DNA of 64,000 bases from Myxococcota bacterium (GTDB lineage Bacteria > Myxococcota_C > UBA6777): NCBI GenBank assembly GCA_023150835.1, contig JAKLKB010000007.1:1-64000 (forward strand), read 5' to 3'. Below are positions 1 to 9,038 of the stretch, piece after piece. The notes beneath the pieces were generated by a model. It searched no databases and was not told where the DNA came from. It was given only the letters and a program-made list of their open reading frames with translations. Position numbers and translations under genes: made by a program. Within the stretch, counting starts at the first letter, position 1; every line of letters starts with the position of its first letter.

Positions 1-1
1 A

Positions 2-856
2 AACATCCCCCCCACAAAACCACCCCCACAAAGCGGCCCACAAACACAAAGCTCTCCCCCACGAAACAAAGGACCCGAGCAGCCGCCCAACGGGCAACGT
101 CCACCCTCGAAAAGCCCCGAGCAGCCGCCCAACGGACAACGTCCACCCTCGAAAAGCCCCGAACAGCCGCACAGCACAGCGGAATCCAACACACCACCCA
201 AACCACCCAAAGCGCTCGAAGGAGCACTTGCACTCACCCCCGCACACATCGATCAGATCGCAACCGTCCTTTACCGTAGTGCTTTGCTTGGTGCAACTTA
301 CGCACGTCCGCAGATCCGAGCGATCCGCATCTACTTCCAAAAGATTCTCGATTGCAGCCCTGCCCAACTCCATCGCGTGCGCGATATCCTCAAAAAACTA
401 CAAAGCCAAGAATTCCCCTTGGTTCCGCCCCCACTTGACGATCTCCCTGCGTTGGTCCCGATGCTGAGTTATGCAAAGCGCCTTGCATTCGTCCACAGCA
501 TCCTGTTTTTGCTTGGCTGCAAAACCCTCCAAACCCTCGAAAGATACCGCGACTTTATGAGCGAACTCGCCATCGAGTTGCGCATCGATCCTGCGGATGT
601 CAGCCTTTTCAACCTCTTTGGGATCGGCAGCGACGAGATCCAACTTTCCTTCCAAGACTGTTTGCGCGTCTTGGATGTCGAGATGGACGCGACCGAAAAC
701 GATCTGCGCAAAGCCCATCGCGAACTGGTTCGCCGTTATCACCCCGATCAATTTCACTCCAAAGGCCCTGAATTTGTCCGTCTCGCCGAACGTAAAATGA
801 AAGAGGCCAACATGGCTCTGGAGATCCTGCTCTACCGTTCGGATCGCGGAGTCTGA
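2..856 (+). CDS. DnaJ (J-domain) protein, C-terminal part, 5' end outside window; Pro-rich linker then J-domain
   Basis: Frame 2 is open from base 2 through the listed ORF 284..856; C-terminus LRKAHRELVRRYHPDQFHSKGPEF has the J-domain HPD motif; Pro-rich linker repeats SPEQPPNGQRPPSK. Confidence 0.8.
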   Translation, partial: NIPPTKPPPQSGPQTQSSPPRNKGPEQPPNGQRPPSKSPEQPPNGQRPPSKSPEQPHSTAESNTPPKPPKALEGALALTPAHIDQIATVLYRSALLGATYARPQIRAIRIYFQKILDCSPAQLHRVRDILKKLQSQEFPLVPPPLDDLPALVPMLSYAKRLAFVHSILFLLGCKTLQTLERYRDFMSELAIELRIDPADVSLFNLFGIGSDEIQLSFQDCLRVLDVEMDATENDLRKAHRELVRRYHPDQFHSKGPEFVRLAERKMKEANMALEILLYRSDRGV

Positions 857-985
857 TCACAGCCCCTCCCCCACAACCCTTCACACCACGCCTCTCCCCT
901 CCCCCACAACCCTTCACACCACGCCTCTCCCCCACCCCACAACCCTCCACACCACGCCGATCAACCCGACCGCGTCATAGCCGTC

Positions 986-1936
986 TCAATCCAACCACCA
1001 AGCGCCTAGATCTTCGGCGAGTTTCGCGTCGTCCAACGCATCTTCTGGTGTGGGGTACCAACGCACCGCTTCTTTGCGAAACCACGTCATCTGACGTTTT
1101 GCGTACGTTCGCGTTGCTTGCTGGATCTGCGCGGTGGCTTCGAGCGGATCGAGCGAGCCATCCAACACCGCATTGAGTTCTCGATAACCGATGCACTGCA
1201 TGGGCTTCCAACCCGCCGAATATCCGCGCAAGCGCATCGCTTCCACTTCAGCCATCCATCCCGCCCGTAACATCGACTCGATCCGCGCATGGATCCGTTC
1301 ATGTAGCATCGTGCGCGGCCAATCCAATCCAATCAACAAGGCGGGATATCGACGATCTTGGTGCTGATGTTCCCCCACCCATGATGAAAAAGGCCGACCT
1401 GTGGACAAAAACACCTCCAACGCTCGCACAATCCGCGAGCGATCTCGTGGCATGATCTTGATCGTCGCCGCAGGATCGACTTGTTGGAGTTCTTCGTACA
1501 TCTGCGCCAACTCTCCGCACTCTACGCGAGAGAGCAACTGTTCGCGGATCCCATCGTCTGACGGTACGTCAAACAAGCCATGCAACAGCGCACGCAGATA
1601 TAGCCCCGTTCCACCCGCCAAGATCACACGACGGCCTGAACGAGCGATCTGCGCGATCACTTCGTCGGCTTCGCGTTGAAAACGCCCTGCATCGTAATCT
1701 TCCCAAACATCCGCCACATCGATCAAGTGATGCAAGATCCCCTGTCTCTCCTCGCACGTCGCCTTGCCCGTCCCGATATCCAACTCGCGATACACCTGCA
1801 ACGAATCAACGCTCACGATCTCCGCACCGTAGCGCTTTGCCAACTCCACCGCCAAGCCGCTCTTCCCACTCGCCGTCGGCCCCACCACCGCCACCAACGG
1901 GATATCCGAAAGATATGTCACCGACGAGACGGTCAT
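986..1936 (-). CDS. miaA: tRNA dimethylallyltransferase MiaA
   Basis: VAVVGPTASGKSGLAVELAKRYGAEIVSVDSLQVYRELDIGTGK is the MiaA P-loop and signature; start could also be 1963. Confidence 0.95.
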   Translation of the reverse strand: MTVSSVTYLSDIPLVAVVGPTASGKSGLAVELAKRYGAEIVSVDSLQVYRELDIGTGKATCEERQGILHHLIDVADVWEDYDAGRFQREADEVIAQIARSGRRVILAGGTGLYLRALLHGLFDVPSDDGIREQLLSRVECGELAQMYEELQQVDPAATIKIMPRDRSRIVRALEVFLSTGRPFSSWVGEHQHQDRRYPALLIGLDWPRTMLHERIHARIESMLRAGWMAEVEAMRLRGYSAGWKPMQCIGYRELNAVLDGSLDPLEATAQIQQATRTYAKRQMTWFRKEAVRWYPTPEDALDDAKLAEDLGAWWLD

Positions 1937-1984
1937 CTCCGCTCCGCTCCTTCCCTTCGCCAAAACAGAAACCGCTTGGATATC

Positions 1985-2095
1985 ATACGAGATCCGCCCG
2001 TTGCGTTATCGTCGGTGTAGGGGCAGCCCCCTGTGGCCCAAGAATCGGGCATCCGCGTACTCTTGTTTGCTGTGTACATCACTCGGATATCGTAT
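1985..2095. repeat. MITE/REP-like element, copy 1 (111 bp) with terminal inverted repeats atacga-[n]-atccgc
   Basis: ATACGAGATCCGCCC...GTAGGGGCAGCCCCCTGTGGCCC...CGGATATCGTAT; matches copies at 6880, 6995, 34466 and 50449. Confidence 0.75.
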
Positions 2096-2111
2096 AACAC
2101 GGCACAACCCC

Positions 2112-2156
2112 AAAAAAAAGCCAAGCCCCACAAACGATCTTGCAAGGCTTGGCTTT
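2112..2156 (-). terminator. Rho-independent terminator for minus-strand transcription
   Basis: 11-bp perfect stem AAAGCCAAGCC (2117-2127) / GGCTTGGCTTT (2146-2156), with an A-run at 2112-2119 that reads as a U-tract on the minus strand. Confidence 0.75.
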
Positions 2157-2199
2157 GTAGAAACAAAAAAGCAGCAAAAAAACGGTTTTTCCACAAGGG

Positions 2200-2620
2200 T
2201 TGTTTGGATGCGAAGGCGAAGGCCCGTTTCACGACGCGGGCGTGCGCCCAGTCGTCATGCACGTCCCGCGTCGAGGGCCGAAGCCGAAGCGCCGCTGGTT
2301 TTCGGCGAAAGGCGAAAACGTGCAGTGCCAGCTCTCAGGCCGGGCGTTGGGCGATCGCTTGTTCCTTCCTCTTGCGCTGGGCGTGGGGATTTCACCGCCT
2401 TTCGCCGTCCGTGCTGATCTTTTCGACTCGGACGCTCCGCGCTGGTATTCCGACGCTCGCTCGAACCTTGGGTCAAACACCTTTCTCCTCCCCGCTCGTA
2501 TCGCAAGCGGATCTACGGAGAAAACTTCAAGTTTTGTTGTGTTGGGTTTGGATGCGCTTCCCTACCGTTTCCTTTTTGCTTTGCGATCTCGTTCGCGCAC
2601 GTTCGGCTTGTGACCACGAC
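2200..2620 (-). ncRNA. Candidate structured non-coding RNA (unidentified) between mutL and miaA
   Basis: No convincing ORF; nested hairpin GGCCC..CGACGCGGG-CGTGC/GCACG-CCCGCGTCG..GGGCC at 2221-2279; 12-bp perfect inverted repeat CGGCGAAAGGCG (2303-2314)/CGCCTTTCGCCG (2396-2407); terminator at 2112-2156 on the same strand. Confidence 0.3.
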
Positions 2621-2951
2621 CTCGCCCGACACCTTGAAGTGATCGGCTATGTCCACAAAGACACAACACCCGATCAAGGAGCCTGCTTTTCTTTTTTTCG
2701 CACTTTTTTGCGCAAATCTTTCTAAAAACAAGAAGGATATGCTTCAAAAAAAGCGCGTCTTGCGTAAGTGATGGTGGATAGCAAAAGTGTCGTATCGTGA
2801 CACACGACGCATAGCGGACTGACGGGGGGTACAACACCCGAACACCGACAGAGCACACCGCAAACAAGAATACACGGACAACGACCAGAGGGTCCCACAA
2901 ACTCAAAGGTAGCGCATCGATCAGATCGCGGAATATGGCAAAGGACAGAGA

Positions 2952-5252
2952 TCATGTGCGGTGGAAACGTTTTTCGATCTCTGCACGCGCCATCTCAAAG
3001 AAGATCGGGCGTCCGTGAGGGCAGTGACCTTTGAACTCGATCTCATCGAGTTGTTGGAGCAAAGCGCGGACTTCTTCAGCGGAAAGCTTGTGCGCGCCGC
3101 GCACCGATCCGTGGCAAGCCATCCGCATCAACACAGCATCCCGTCGCTGATCGAGCGAAGCAGACTTGTAACCTTTGGCGACTTCTTCGAGCAGATCGTT
3201 GATCAAGACCAGCGGATCAGCTTCTTTGAGAAACACAGGGACCGCACGCAAAACAAAGCTTTGCCCCCCAAAGGGCTCAATCGAGACGCCAAGTCGCTCT
3301 AATTCTTCTTGAAATTGTTCAGCTTGTTGAGCAGCGACGATCCCCAACTCGATTTGTGGAGGAACAAGATAGACTTGTTGGGGGATCAAAGAAGAGAGAA
3401 AGCCATCCAGCAGCTTTTGGTAAGTCACGCGCTCGTGCGCGGCGTGTTGATCCAACAAGATCAAGCGATCTTGATGTTCAAAAAGCAGATACATCTGCGC
3501 AAATTGCCCGATGTAGCGAAGAGAAGAAAAAAATCCAACGCGGCCTTGTTCTGCTCGATCGCGGACGAGGATTCCTTCGGGGCGATCGGCTTGCGGGATT
3601 TTTTTCCCCAAGAGATTCGAAGTGTCGAGAGGATTCGAGACATCCTCAGCCAGAGGCGCGTTCCAGTTCGGCAAAAAAGGCAAGTTTTTTTGAGAGGAAG
3701 AAAGCGGAGCAAACCGCGTATCTTCGGGGGGTTCTTCGATGGTCGACTTTTGATCTTGGGCGGCTTTCAAAAACCGCGAACGAAACTCGTCGAAATTTCT
3801 CGGAGCCTCCGCAGCTTCTTGCTTGTGGGCTGTTGTAGTGCTTGTTGAATCCGCAAAGTAGCTTACGGTCGAGGTCTGCGCCCTTGGTGTCGAAGAGGCC
3901 GAAACGGACGGGGAGGCGGTCGTATTTTGGATTGTTGGACGAGCAGGATCTGGCGAAGACCATCGGTTCGCTGTGTTCGAAGGTGCCCGCTGGCTTTTGT
4001 GATCGAGTGCCGCCGATGTCCCCCGCTCCATCGGATCATTTGCGTCGAGAGAAACTTCGTATGAGACCGCAGCGCCTTCGGTGGTTTGTGCAAGAAGAGG
4101 CTTTTCTTCTCCAAAAGGTGCGGTCCCTTCGGGATCATCGAAGGCGTGGTCCATCCCGATATCTTCATTCAAAAAAGGCGGTGGCTCAGGCGCTTCGGAG
4201 ATTCCTTCGGATGCGGCGACACCAACAGCGCGCTCCAGTCGACCGCGACCACGATCCACCCACGGCGTTCGAGCGATGGCGTTGCGCAACGCAGCGTACA
4301 AGCGGTTGTAGATCTCTGTCTCACGGTGAAAACGCACTTCGATCTTTTGCGGGTGGACGTTGACGTCCACCTCGGCTGGATCGATCTCCAAAAACAACAC
4401 AACATGCGGATAACGGCCCTTTTCCATCGCGCCACGATAGGCTTCTTGACAAGCATGCGCAAAGCTACGATGCCGAATGAACCGACCATTCACAAACAGA
4501 TAGATCCCTTTCGGGCTTTGCGCGGTGATATCGGGCCGTGAAAAATACCCGCGCAACTTGACCCATCCATCCGCCATGTCGAACGGGTACATGGCTTCGC
4601 CGATCGGACGGCCTAGCAACGCACCGATCCGTTCGCGCATGTCGTGAGTGGCCGCACAATGTAGCAACATCCGTCGATTGCTGGTCAGCTTAAACCGAAC
4701 TTCTGGGTGCGCAAGAGCGAGGCGTGTTAAGGTTTCCGCAGTATGGGAAACCTCGGTGCTATCGGCTTTTAGAAACTTTCTACGTGCGGGGACATTAAAA
4801 AAAAGATCATGCACTTCGATGGTCGTTCCGATGGAGCGGCCCACAGGCGAGATCACAGGAGGCTTTCCACCCAAGACTTCGAGGTGTGTGCCGTCGGCTT
4901 CTTCTTCGTTGCGTGTCTCCATGACAAAGCGACTGACCGAAGCGATGCTTGGGATGGCTTCGCCTCGAAACCCCATCGTCGTGATGCGAAAAAGATCATC
5001 ATGGCTGCGAAGTTTGCTTGTCGCATGGCGCTGCAACGCCATCAACGCATCTTCGCGTGTCATCCCACAACCATCGTCCACGACGCGGATTAGCTGCTTG
5101 CCACCCCGTTCCAGTTCGATCTCGATCCGCCCCGCCCCTGCATCGATCGCGTTTTCCGCCAACTCCTTTACCACAGATGCGGGCCGTTCCACCACCTCTC
5201 CTGCGGCGATCTGGTTGATCAAATCGTCTGCGAGCAATTGAACTTTACCCAT
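2952..5252 (-). CDS. mutL: DNA mismatch repair endonuclease MutL
   Basis: LADDLINQIAAGEVVERPASVVKELAENAIDAGA..., DGCGM, TMGFRGEAIPSIASVSRF; C-terminal CPHGRPIFFEM. Confidence 0.97.
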   Translation of the reverse strand: MGKVQLLADDLINQIAAGEVVERPASVVKELAENAIDAGAGRIEIELERGGKQLIRVVDDGCGMTREDALMALQRHATSKLRSHDDLFRITTMGFRGEAIPSIASVSRFVMETRNEEEADGTHLEVLGGKPPVISPVGRSIGTTIEVHDLFFNVPARRKFLKADSTEVSHTAETLTRLALAHPEVRFKLTSNRRMLLHCAATHDMRERIGALLGRPIGEAMYPFDMADGWVKLRGYFSRPDITAQSPKGIYLFVNGRFIRHRSFAHACQEAYRGAMEKGRYPHVVLFLEIDPAEVDVNVHPQKIEVRFHRETEIYNRLYAALRNAIARTPWVDRGRGRLERAVGVAASEGISEAPEPPPFLNEDIGMDHAFDDPEGTAPFGEEKPLLAQTTEGAAVSYEVSLDANDPMERGTSAALDHKSQRAPSNTANRWSSPDPARPTIQNTTASPSVSASSTPRAQTSTVSYFADSTSTTTAHKQEAAEAPRNFDEFRSRFLKAAQDQKSTIEEPPEDTRFAPLSSSQKNLPFLPNWNAPLAEDVSNPLDTSNLLGKKIPQADRPEGILVRDRAEQGRVGFFSSLRYIGQFAQMYLLFEHQDRLILLDQHAAHERVTYQKLLDGFLSSLIPQQVYLVPPQIELGIVAAQQAEQFQEELERLGVSIEPFGGQSFVLRAVPVFLKEADPLVLINDLLEEVAKGYKSASLDQRRDAVLMRMACHGSVRGAHKLSAEEVRALLQQLDEIEFKGHCPHGRPIFFEMARAEIEKRFHRT

Positions 5253-5467
5253 CGTCTTCTTCTCCCTCGTTCTTCAAGCGTACGCGCCGAGCCTCTTAGC
5301 ACAGCGCAACGTCGCAACTTGCCACACGACTCCCCGTTGTCTTCCCCCAACACCATCCAAGCCACCCCTTTGGCTCGGCTCCACAAAAACGTTGTTGCAC
5401 GAATCCCAGCGATCTGCTAAAGACGCCCACACCGCGCACCTTGGATCGCGCAAAAGGAGAGAGGTCG

Positions 5468-6370
5468 ATGAAGCTTGTATCGTATGGACCCGCAGGGCGG
5501 GAACTTCCGGGCGTTCTTTTGGATGATGGGCAGATCTTCTGCCTTTTTTCCGCCTCGCATGGCAAGATCCCATCGATCCGAGCGCTGCTTGCGGGCGGAG
5601 AGGCTGCTCTCGATCAGATCTGCCGCTGGATCAGCGCTCCCGACCCTGCATTCTTACACGACGCATCCGCACTCCGCATCGGCCCTCCGCTCACCAATCC
5701 CTCCAAGATCGTCTGCCTTGGCCTCAATTATCGCGGACACGCCGAAGAACAAAACAAACCGATCCCCGAACACCCGCTGCTTTTCTCCAAAGCCACGACT
5801 TCGCTTGCTGGCCCAAATGACCCCATCTGGCATCCGATCGCCGAAGAGCACCTTGATTATGAGGTCGAGTTGGCGCTCGTCTTTGGAAAGCCCGCTTTTC
5901 GCGTACCTGCCGAGCGTTGGAAAGAATACATCGCGGGCTACACCATCCTCAACGACCTGAGCGCTCGTGACACCTTGCGCGCTGACAACAAATGGTTTCG
6001 CGGCAAGTCCTTCGACACCTGTTGTCCGATGGGGCCTTACCTCGTCACGGCGGATGAGATCGCCGATCCCCAGTCTCTGCGCCTCCAAGCCTTCGTCAAC
6101 GGGGAGCGTCGACAAGACGGGAACACCAACGATCTGATCTTTGATCTCGGATACATCGTCGCTTTTTGCACGCAAAACGCCACCTTCCAACCGGGCGACA
6201 TCGTCGCCACAGGCACACCAAGCGGAGTCGGTATCCATCGAAAACCTCCTGCCTGCCTGCATATCGGCGATACGGTCAACGTATCCATCGAGCAATTGGG
6301 TTCCCTTCAAAACCAGATCATCGCTCGTCCCGACGATGCGATCAGCCCTTATCCCTGTCCTGCGACCTGA
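5468..6370 (+). CDS. Fumarylacetoacetate hydrolase family protein
   Basis: IVCLGLNYRGHAEE, LDYEVELALVFGK, GYTILNDLSARD, GDIVATGTPSGVG; RBS aaaggagag upstream of ATG 5468. Confidence 0.93.
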   Translation: MKLVSYGPAGRELPGVLLDDGQIFCLFSASHGKIPSIRALLAGGEAALDQICRWISAPDPAFLHDASALRIGPPLTNPSKIVCLGLNYRGHAEEQNKPIPEHPLLFSKATTSLAGPNDPIWHPIAEEHLDYEVELALVFGKPAFRVPAERWKEYIAGYTILNDLSARDTLRADNKWFRGKSFDTCCPMGPYLVTADEIADPQSLRLQAFVNGERRQDGNTNDLIFDLGYIVAFCTQNATFQPGDIVATGTPSGVGIHRKPPACLHIGDTVNVSIEQLGSLQNQIIARPDDAISPYPCPAT

Positions 6371-6432
6371 GCAAACAGATCACTTTTTCCCTTGGGCCAT
6401 AAGCCCCAAACAGCACTCACAAGGAGATTTCC

Positions 6433-6864
6433 ATGACCATGCAACGCACTTTCTCGATCATCAAACCCGATGCTTTCGCCAAAGGCGCGATCGGCGATAT
6501 CCTCCGTATGATCGAAGCCAGCGGTCTCAAGATCATCGCAACCAAAACCCTCCGTATGACCAAGTCCCAAGCCGAGGGCTTTTACGCCGTCCACAAAGAG
6601 CGTTCCTTCTTTGGTGAGTTGGTGACATTCATGTCCTCCGGTCCTGTCGTGGTTTCCGTCCTCGAAGGCGACAACGCTGTCTTGCGCTACCGCGATCTCA
6701 TGGGTCCCACCGACTCGACCAAGGCCGCCCCCAACACCATCCGAGGCACACACGGCACCAATATCGAACGCAATGCCGTTCATGGCTCCGACTCTCCCGA
6801 AAATGCCGTCATCGAGATCAACTATTTCTTCCCCGAATCCGAACTCCGCGCACTCCTCGGCTAA
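6433..6864 (+). CDS. ndk: Nucleoside diphosphate kinase
   Basis: [15 protein letters not shown]...[13 protein letters not shown] active-site signature. Confidence 0.97.
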   Translation: MTMQRTFSIIKPDAFAKGAIGDILRMIEASGLKIIATKTLRMTKSQAEGFYAVHKERSFFGELVTFMSSGPVVVSVLEGDNAVLRYRDLMGPTDSTKAAPNTIRGTHGTNIERNAVHGSDSPENAVIEINYFFPESELRALLG

Positions 6865-6879
6865 TTTCAAAAGCAATCC

Positions 6880-6993
6880 TACGATCTCCGAGAGATGTGT
6901 GATCGTAGAACAGTGCGTAGAGGCCCGATTGTTGGGCAGCCACACCTGTCTGCCCCTACATTTTTACGATCACGCAACGGGCGGAGATCGTAT
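6880..6993. repeat. MITE/REP-like element, copy 2 (opposite orientation to copies 1, 4 and 5)
   Basis: tacgatctccgagagatgtgtgatcg...gggcagccacacctgtctgcccctac...cgatcacgcaacgggcggagatcgta. Confidence 0.8.
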
Positions 6994-6994
6994 C

Positions 6995-7108
6995 ATACGA
7001 TCTCCGAGAGATGTGTGATCGTAGGACAGTGCGTAGAGGCCCGATTGTTGGGCAGCCACACCTGTCTTCCCCTACGCTTTGACGATCACACAATGGGCGG
7101 ATCTCGTA
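6995..7108. repeat. MITE/REP-like element, copy 3, head-to-tail with copy 2
   Basis: Near-identical to 6880-6993 and directly adjacent. Confidence 0.8.
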
Positions 7109-7219
7109 CAAGCCGTCGCCTGTTTGGCATCTCGCCCCCCTAGAGTTATTCTACCATCCCCATCCACTCGGACATATCGACCTTTACGAAGACGCAACAA
7201 TCAAAAAAACATCTGTCGC

Positions 7220-8536
7220 CTAACTTGCGCGCCGTCGGATACTATCGGTCAAACGGATGATCAGATCGCGCTGTGAAGCCGAAAGCTCTTGGAAGATATT
7301 CCACATCACGCGCTGCCCAATCGACGGATAATCGGCAAGGATCTGCCGAAAGTTTTCGGGGGAGAAAAACAAGATCCGCAAGCCTTCGCGTTCACAACGG
7401 ATCGTGACGGTGCTGATGGAAGGCCCCAATAAAGCGGCCTCTCCAAAAAAACAACCCGGCGTATAGGTCGCCAACCAGATCGATTGGCGCGTCACTTGGG
7501 CGCGGCCATCCAAGACCATATAAAGCCCGGGGAATTCTTTCTCTTCTTCGATGATGATCTCGGAACCGATATACGACTTGACTTCGCCTGCTTGGAGAAA
7601 AAGCTGCGATTCATTGATATCTAAGTTCTGAAACAATCGCAGCGATCCAAAGATATCTTGCCCCATATCCAGTTGTGTGGCAGCCACCCCATCCCAAGGA
7701 GCCTCCACCCGCAAGGTAATGGCGGTGATATTGTCCTTGCCACCGCGCTCGTTGGCAGAATCGATCAAGCGCGGGATCAAGCGATCGCCGTCTTTTTCTT
7801 GAAAGACGGTCATCAACTCTTCTTCGACAAGATAGTTGTGAAGCCCGTCTGTACAGAGCAAAAATTGATCGCCGGGTTCGAGCGTGAGAAAACCGATATC
7901 CAACTCGATCTTGGGGCTGACACCAAGAGCTTGAAGCAGAACGTTTTTGCCGGGGGCGGCTTTGGCTTGTTCGGGAGTCAGCTCTCCGCGACGGATCCGC
8001 TCGGCAACAAGGGAATGATCGCGTGTCAGTTGGCGAACTTGGTTGTCACGCACGCGATAAAGGCGAGAGTCACCCACGTGGGCGACCACACCGATACGAC
8101 CGCAGATAATCAAGCACGTGACCGTAGTTCCCATGTATTTTCCTTTTGGGAGGGAACGCGTCTGCATACGGATGGTGGTGTGACTGCCCAAAATCGCCCG
8201 ATGGACGAGCTTTTGAACTTCGCGATAATTTTCGCGCGTCGATTCTTTCGAGAAATTGTGCAGGATATCCATATCGTTAAAGAGCGTCGAGCGGATGCTC
8301 TCGACAGCCATCCGACTGGCCTCTCCTCCGCGCTCGCCACCCCCCATCCCATCAGCAACAATAAACAGCCCATTGACGGGATCGATCAAAGAGCAATCTT
8401 CATTCTCTTTGCGTTTACGCCCAAGGTCCGTGCCGCCCCACGCACGAAAACGTAATTCGGATCCTGTTGCGACAAAAGGGCCTGTCCCTGCGATATCGTC
8501 GGGTTGAATGATCCGACTGTTCACTCTTTCTTCCAT
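7220..8536 (-). CDS. PP2C-family Ser/Thr phosphatase with C-terminal cyclic-nucleotide-binding-like domain
   Basis: GGTDLGRKRKENEDC...FIVADGMGGGERGGEAS (PP2C motifs), GDQFLLCTDGL; C-term YMVLDGRAQVTRQ...YTPGCFFGEAALLG (cNMP-binding fold). Confidence 0.92.
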   Translation of the reverse strand: MEERVNSRIIQPDDIAGTGPFVATGSELRFRAWGGTDLGRKRKENEDCSLIDPVNGLFIVADGMGGGERGGEASRMAVESIRSTLFNDMDILHNFSKESTRENYREVQKLVHRAILGSHTTIRMQTRSLPKGKYMGTTVTCLIICGRIGVVAHVGDSRLYRVRDNQVRQLTRDHSLVAERIRRGELTPEQAKAAPGKNVLLQALGVSPKIELDIGFLTLEPGDQFLLCTDGLHNYLVEEELMTVFQEKDGDRLIPRLIDSANERGGKDNITAITLRVEAPWDGVAATQLDMGQDIFGSLRLFQNLDINESQLFLQAGEVKSYIGSEIIIEEEKEFPGLYMVLDGRAQVTRQSIWLATYTPGCFFGEAALLGPSISTVTIRCEREGLRILFFSPENFRQILADYPSIGQRVMWNIFQELSASQRDLIIRLTDSIRRRAS

Positions 8537-9038
8537 AACTCGTCGCCTTCGCTACATGGTGTGCTTGTGTGTGCCGCTTGTGGCGTGCAGAGAACCCAAG
8601 CTTGTGCTGATGTGTCCAAAAAACCCGTTTAGTGTAGCGGTACCGAGCGATCTGTCAAGGGATAGCCTTGGGATGGCTCCGCCAAGAAACCTCTCGTGGT
8701 GCGTTGGTTTGCGGCTTGGCATGGTCTGGGATCTCGGGGGGGACTTGACAGAGGGTGTAGAGTAAAAGCGCGGCAGGTTTTCGAGTGAGTGTGTCGCAAA
8801 GATATTGCAATCCCACTTGAAATGGATATAGGCATGGGAAGGGCTTTTCGCAAAAAACAGCCCGTATGCTGTGGCCCGTTATCCTCGAAAAAATGGCACC
8901 GGCTGTCGGTCGTGCAAACTCCCTTGCACGCGAGCAGGACGATATGCTAGGAGTTTCGGGACATTGCTCTAGAGAGATCCGCAAAGCCTCGAATAGACGT
9001 CGTTGTGGATCTCGATCAAACGAGAAGGATGGACAATC

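Noticed and set aside
2200-2620. RNase P RNA, tmRNA or SRP RNA identity for the structured region
   Set aside because: Did not find GAGGAAAGTCC/ACAGAA-type RNase P core, tmRNA tRNA-like ends or the GGAAGCAGCC SRP motif on either strand; left unidentified.
2033-2725. 230-aa plus-strand ORF between miaA and mutL
   Set aside because: Begins inside repeat copy 1, passes through the terminator, has no recognisable domain, and the region is better explained as structured non-coding sequence.
6895-7143. Small ORFs MCDRR...VGQPHLSAPTF inside the repeat elements (also start of 48873..50546)
   Set aside because: These are fortuitous translations of the MITE/REP-like repeats, not conserved genes.
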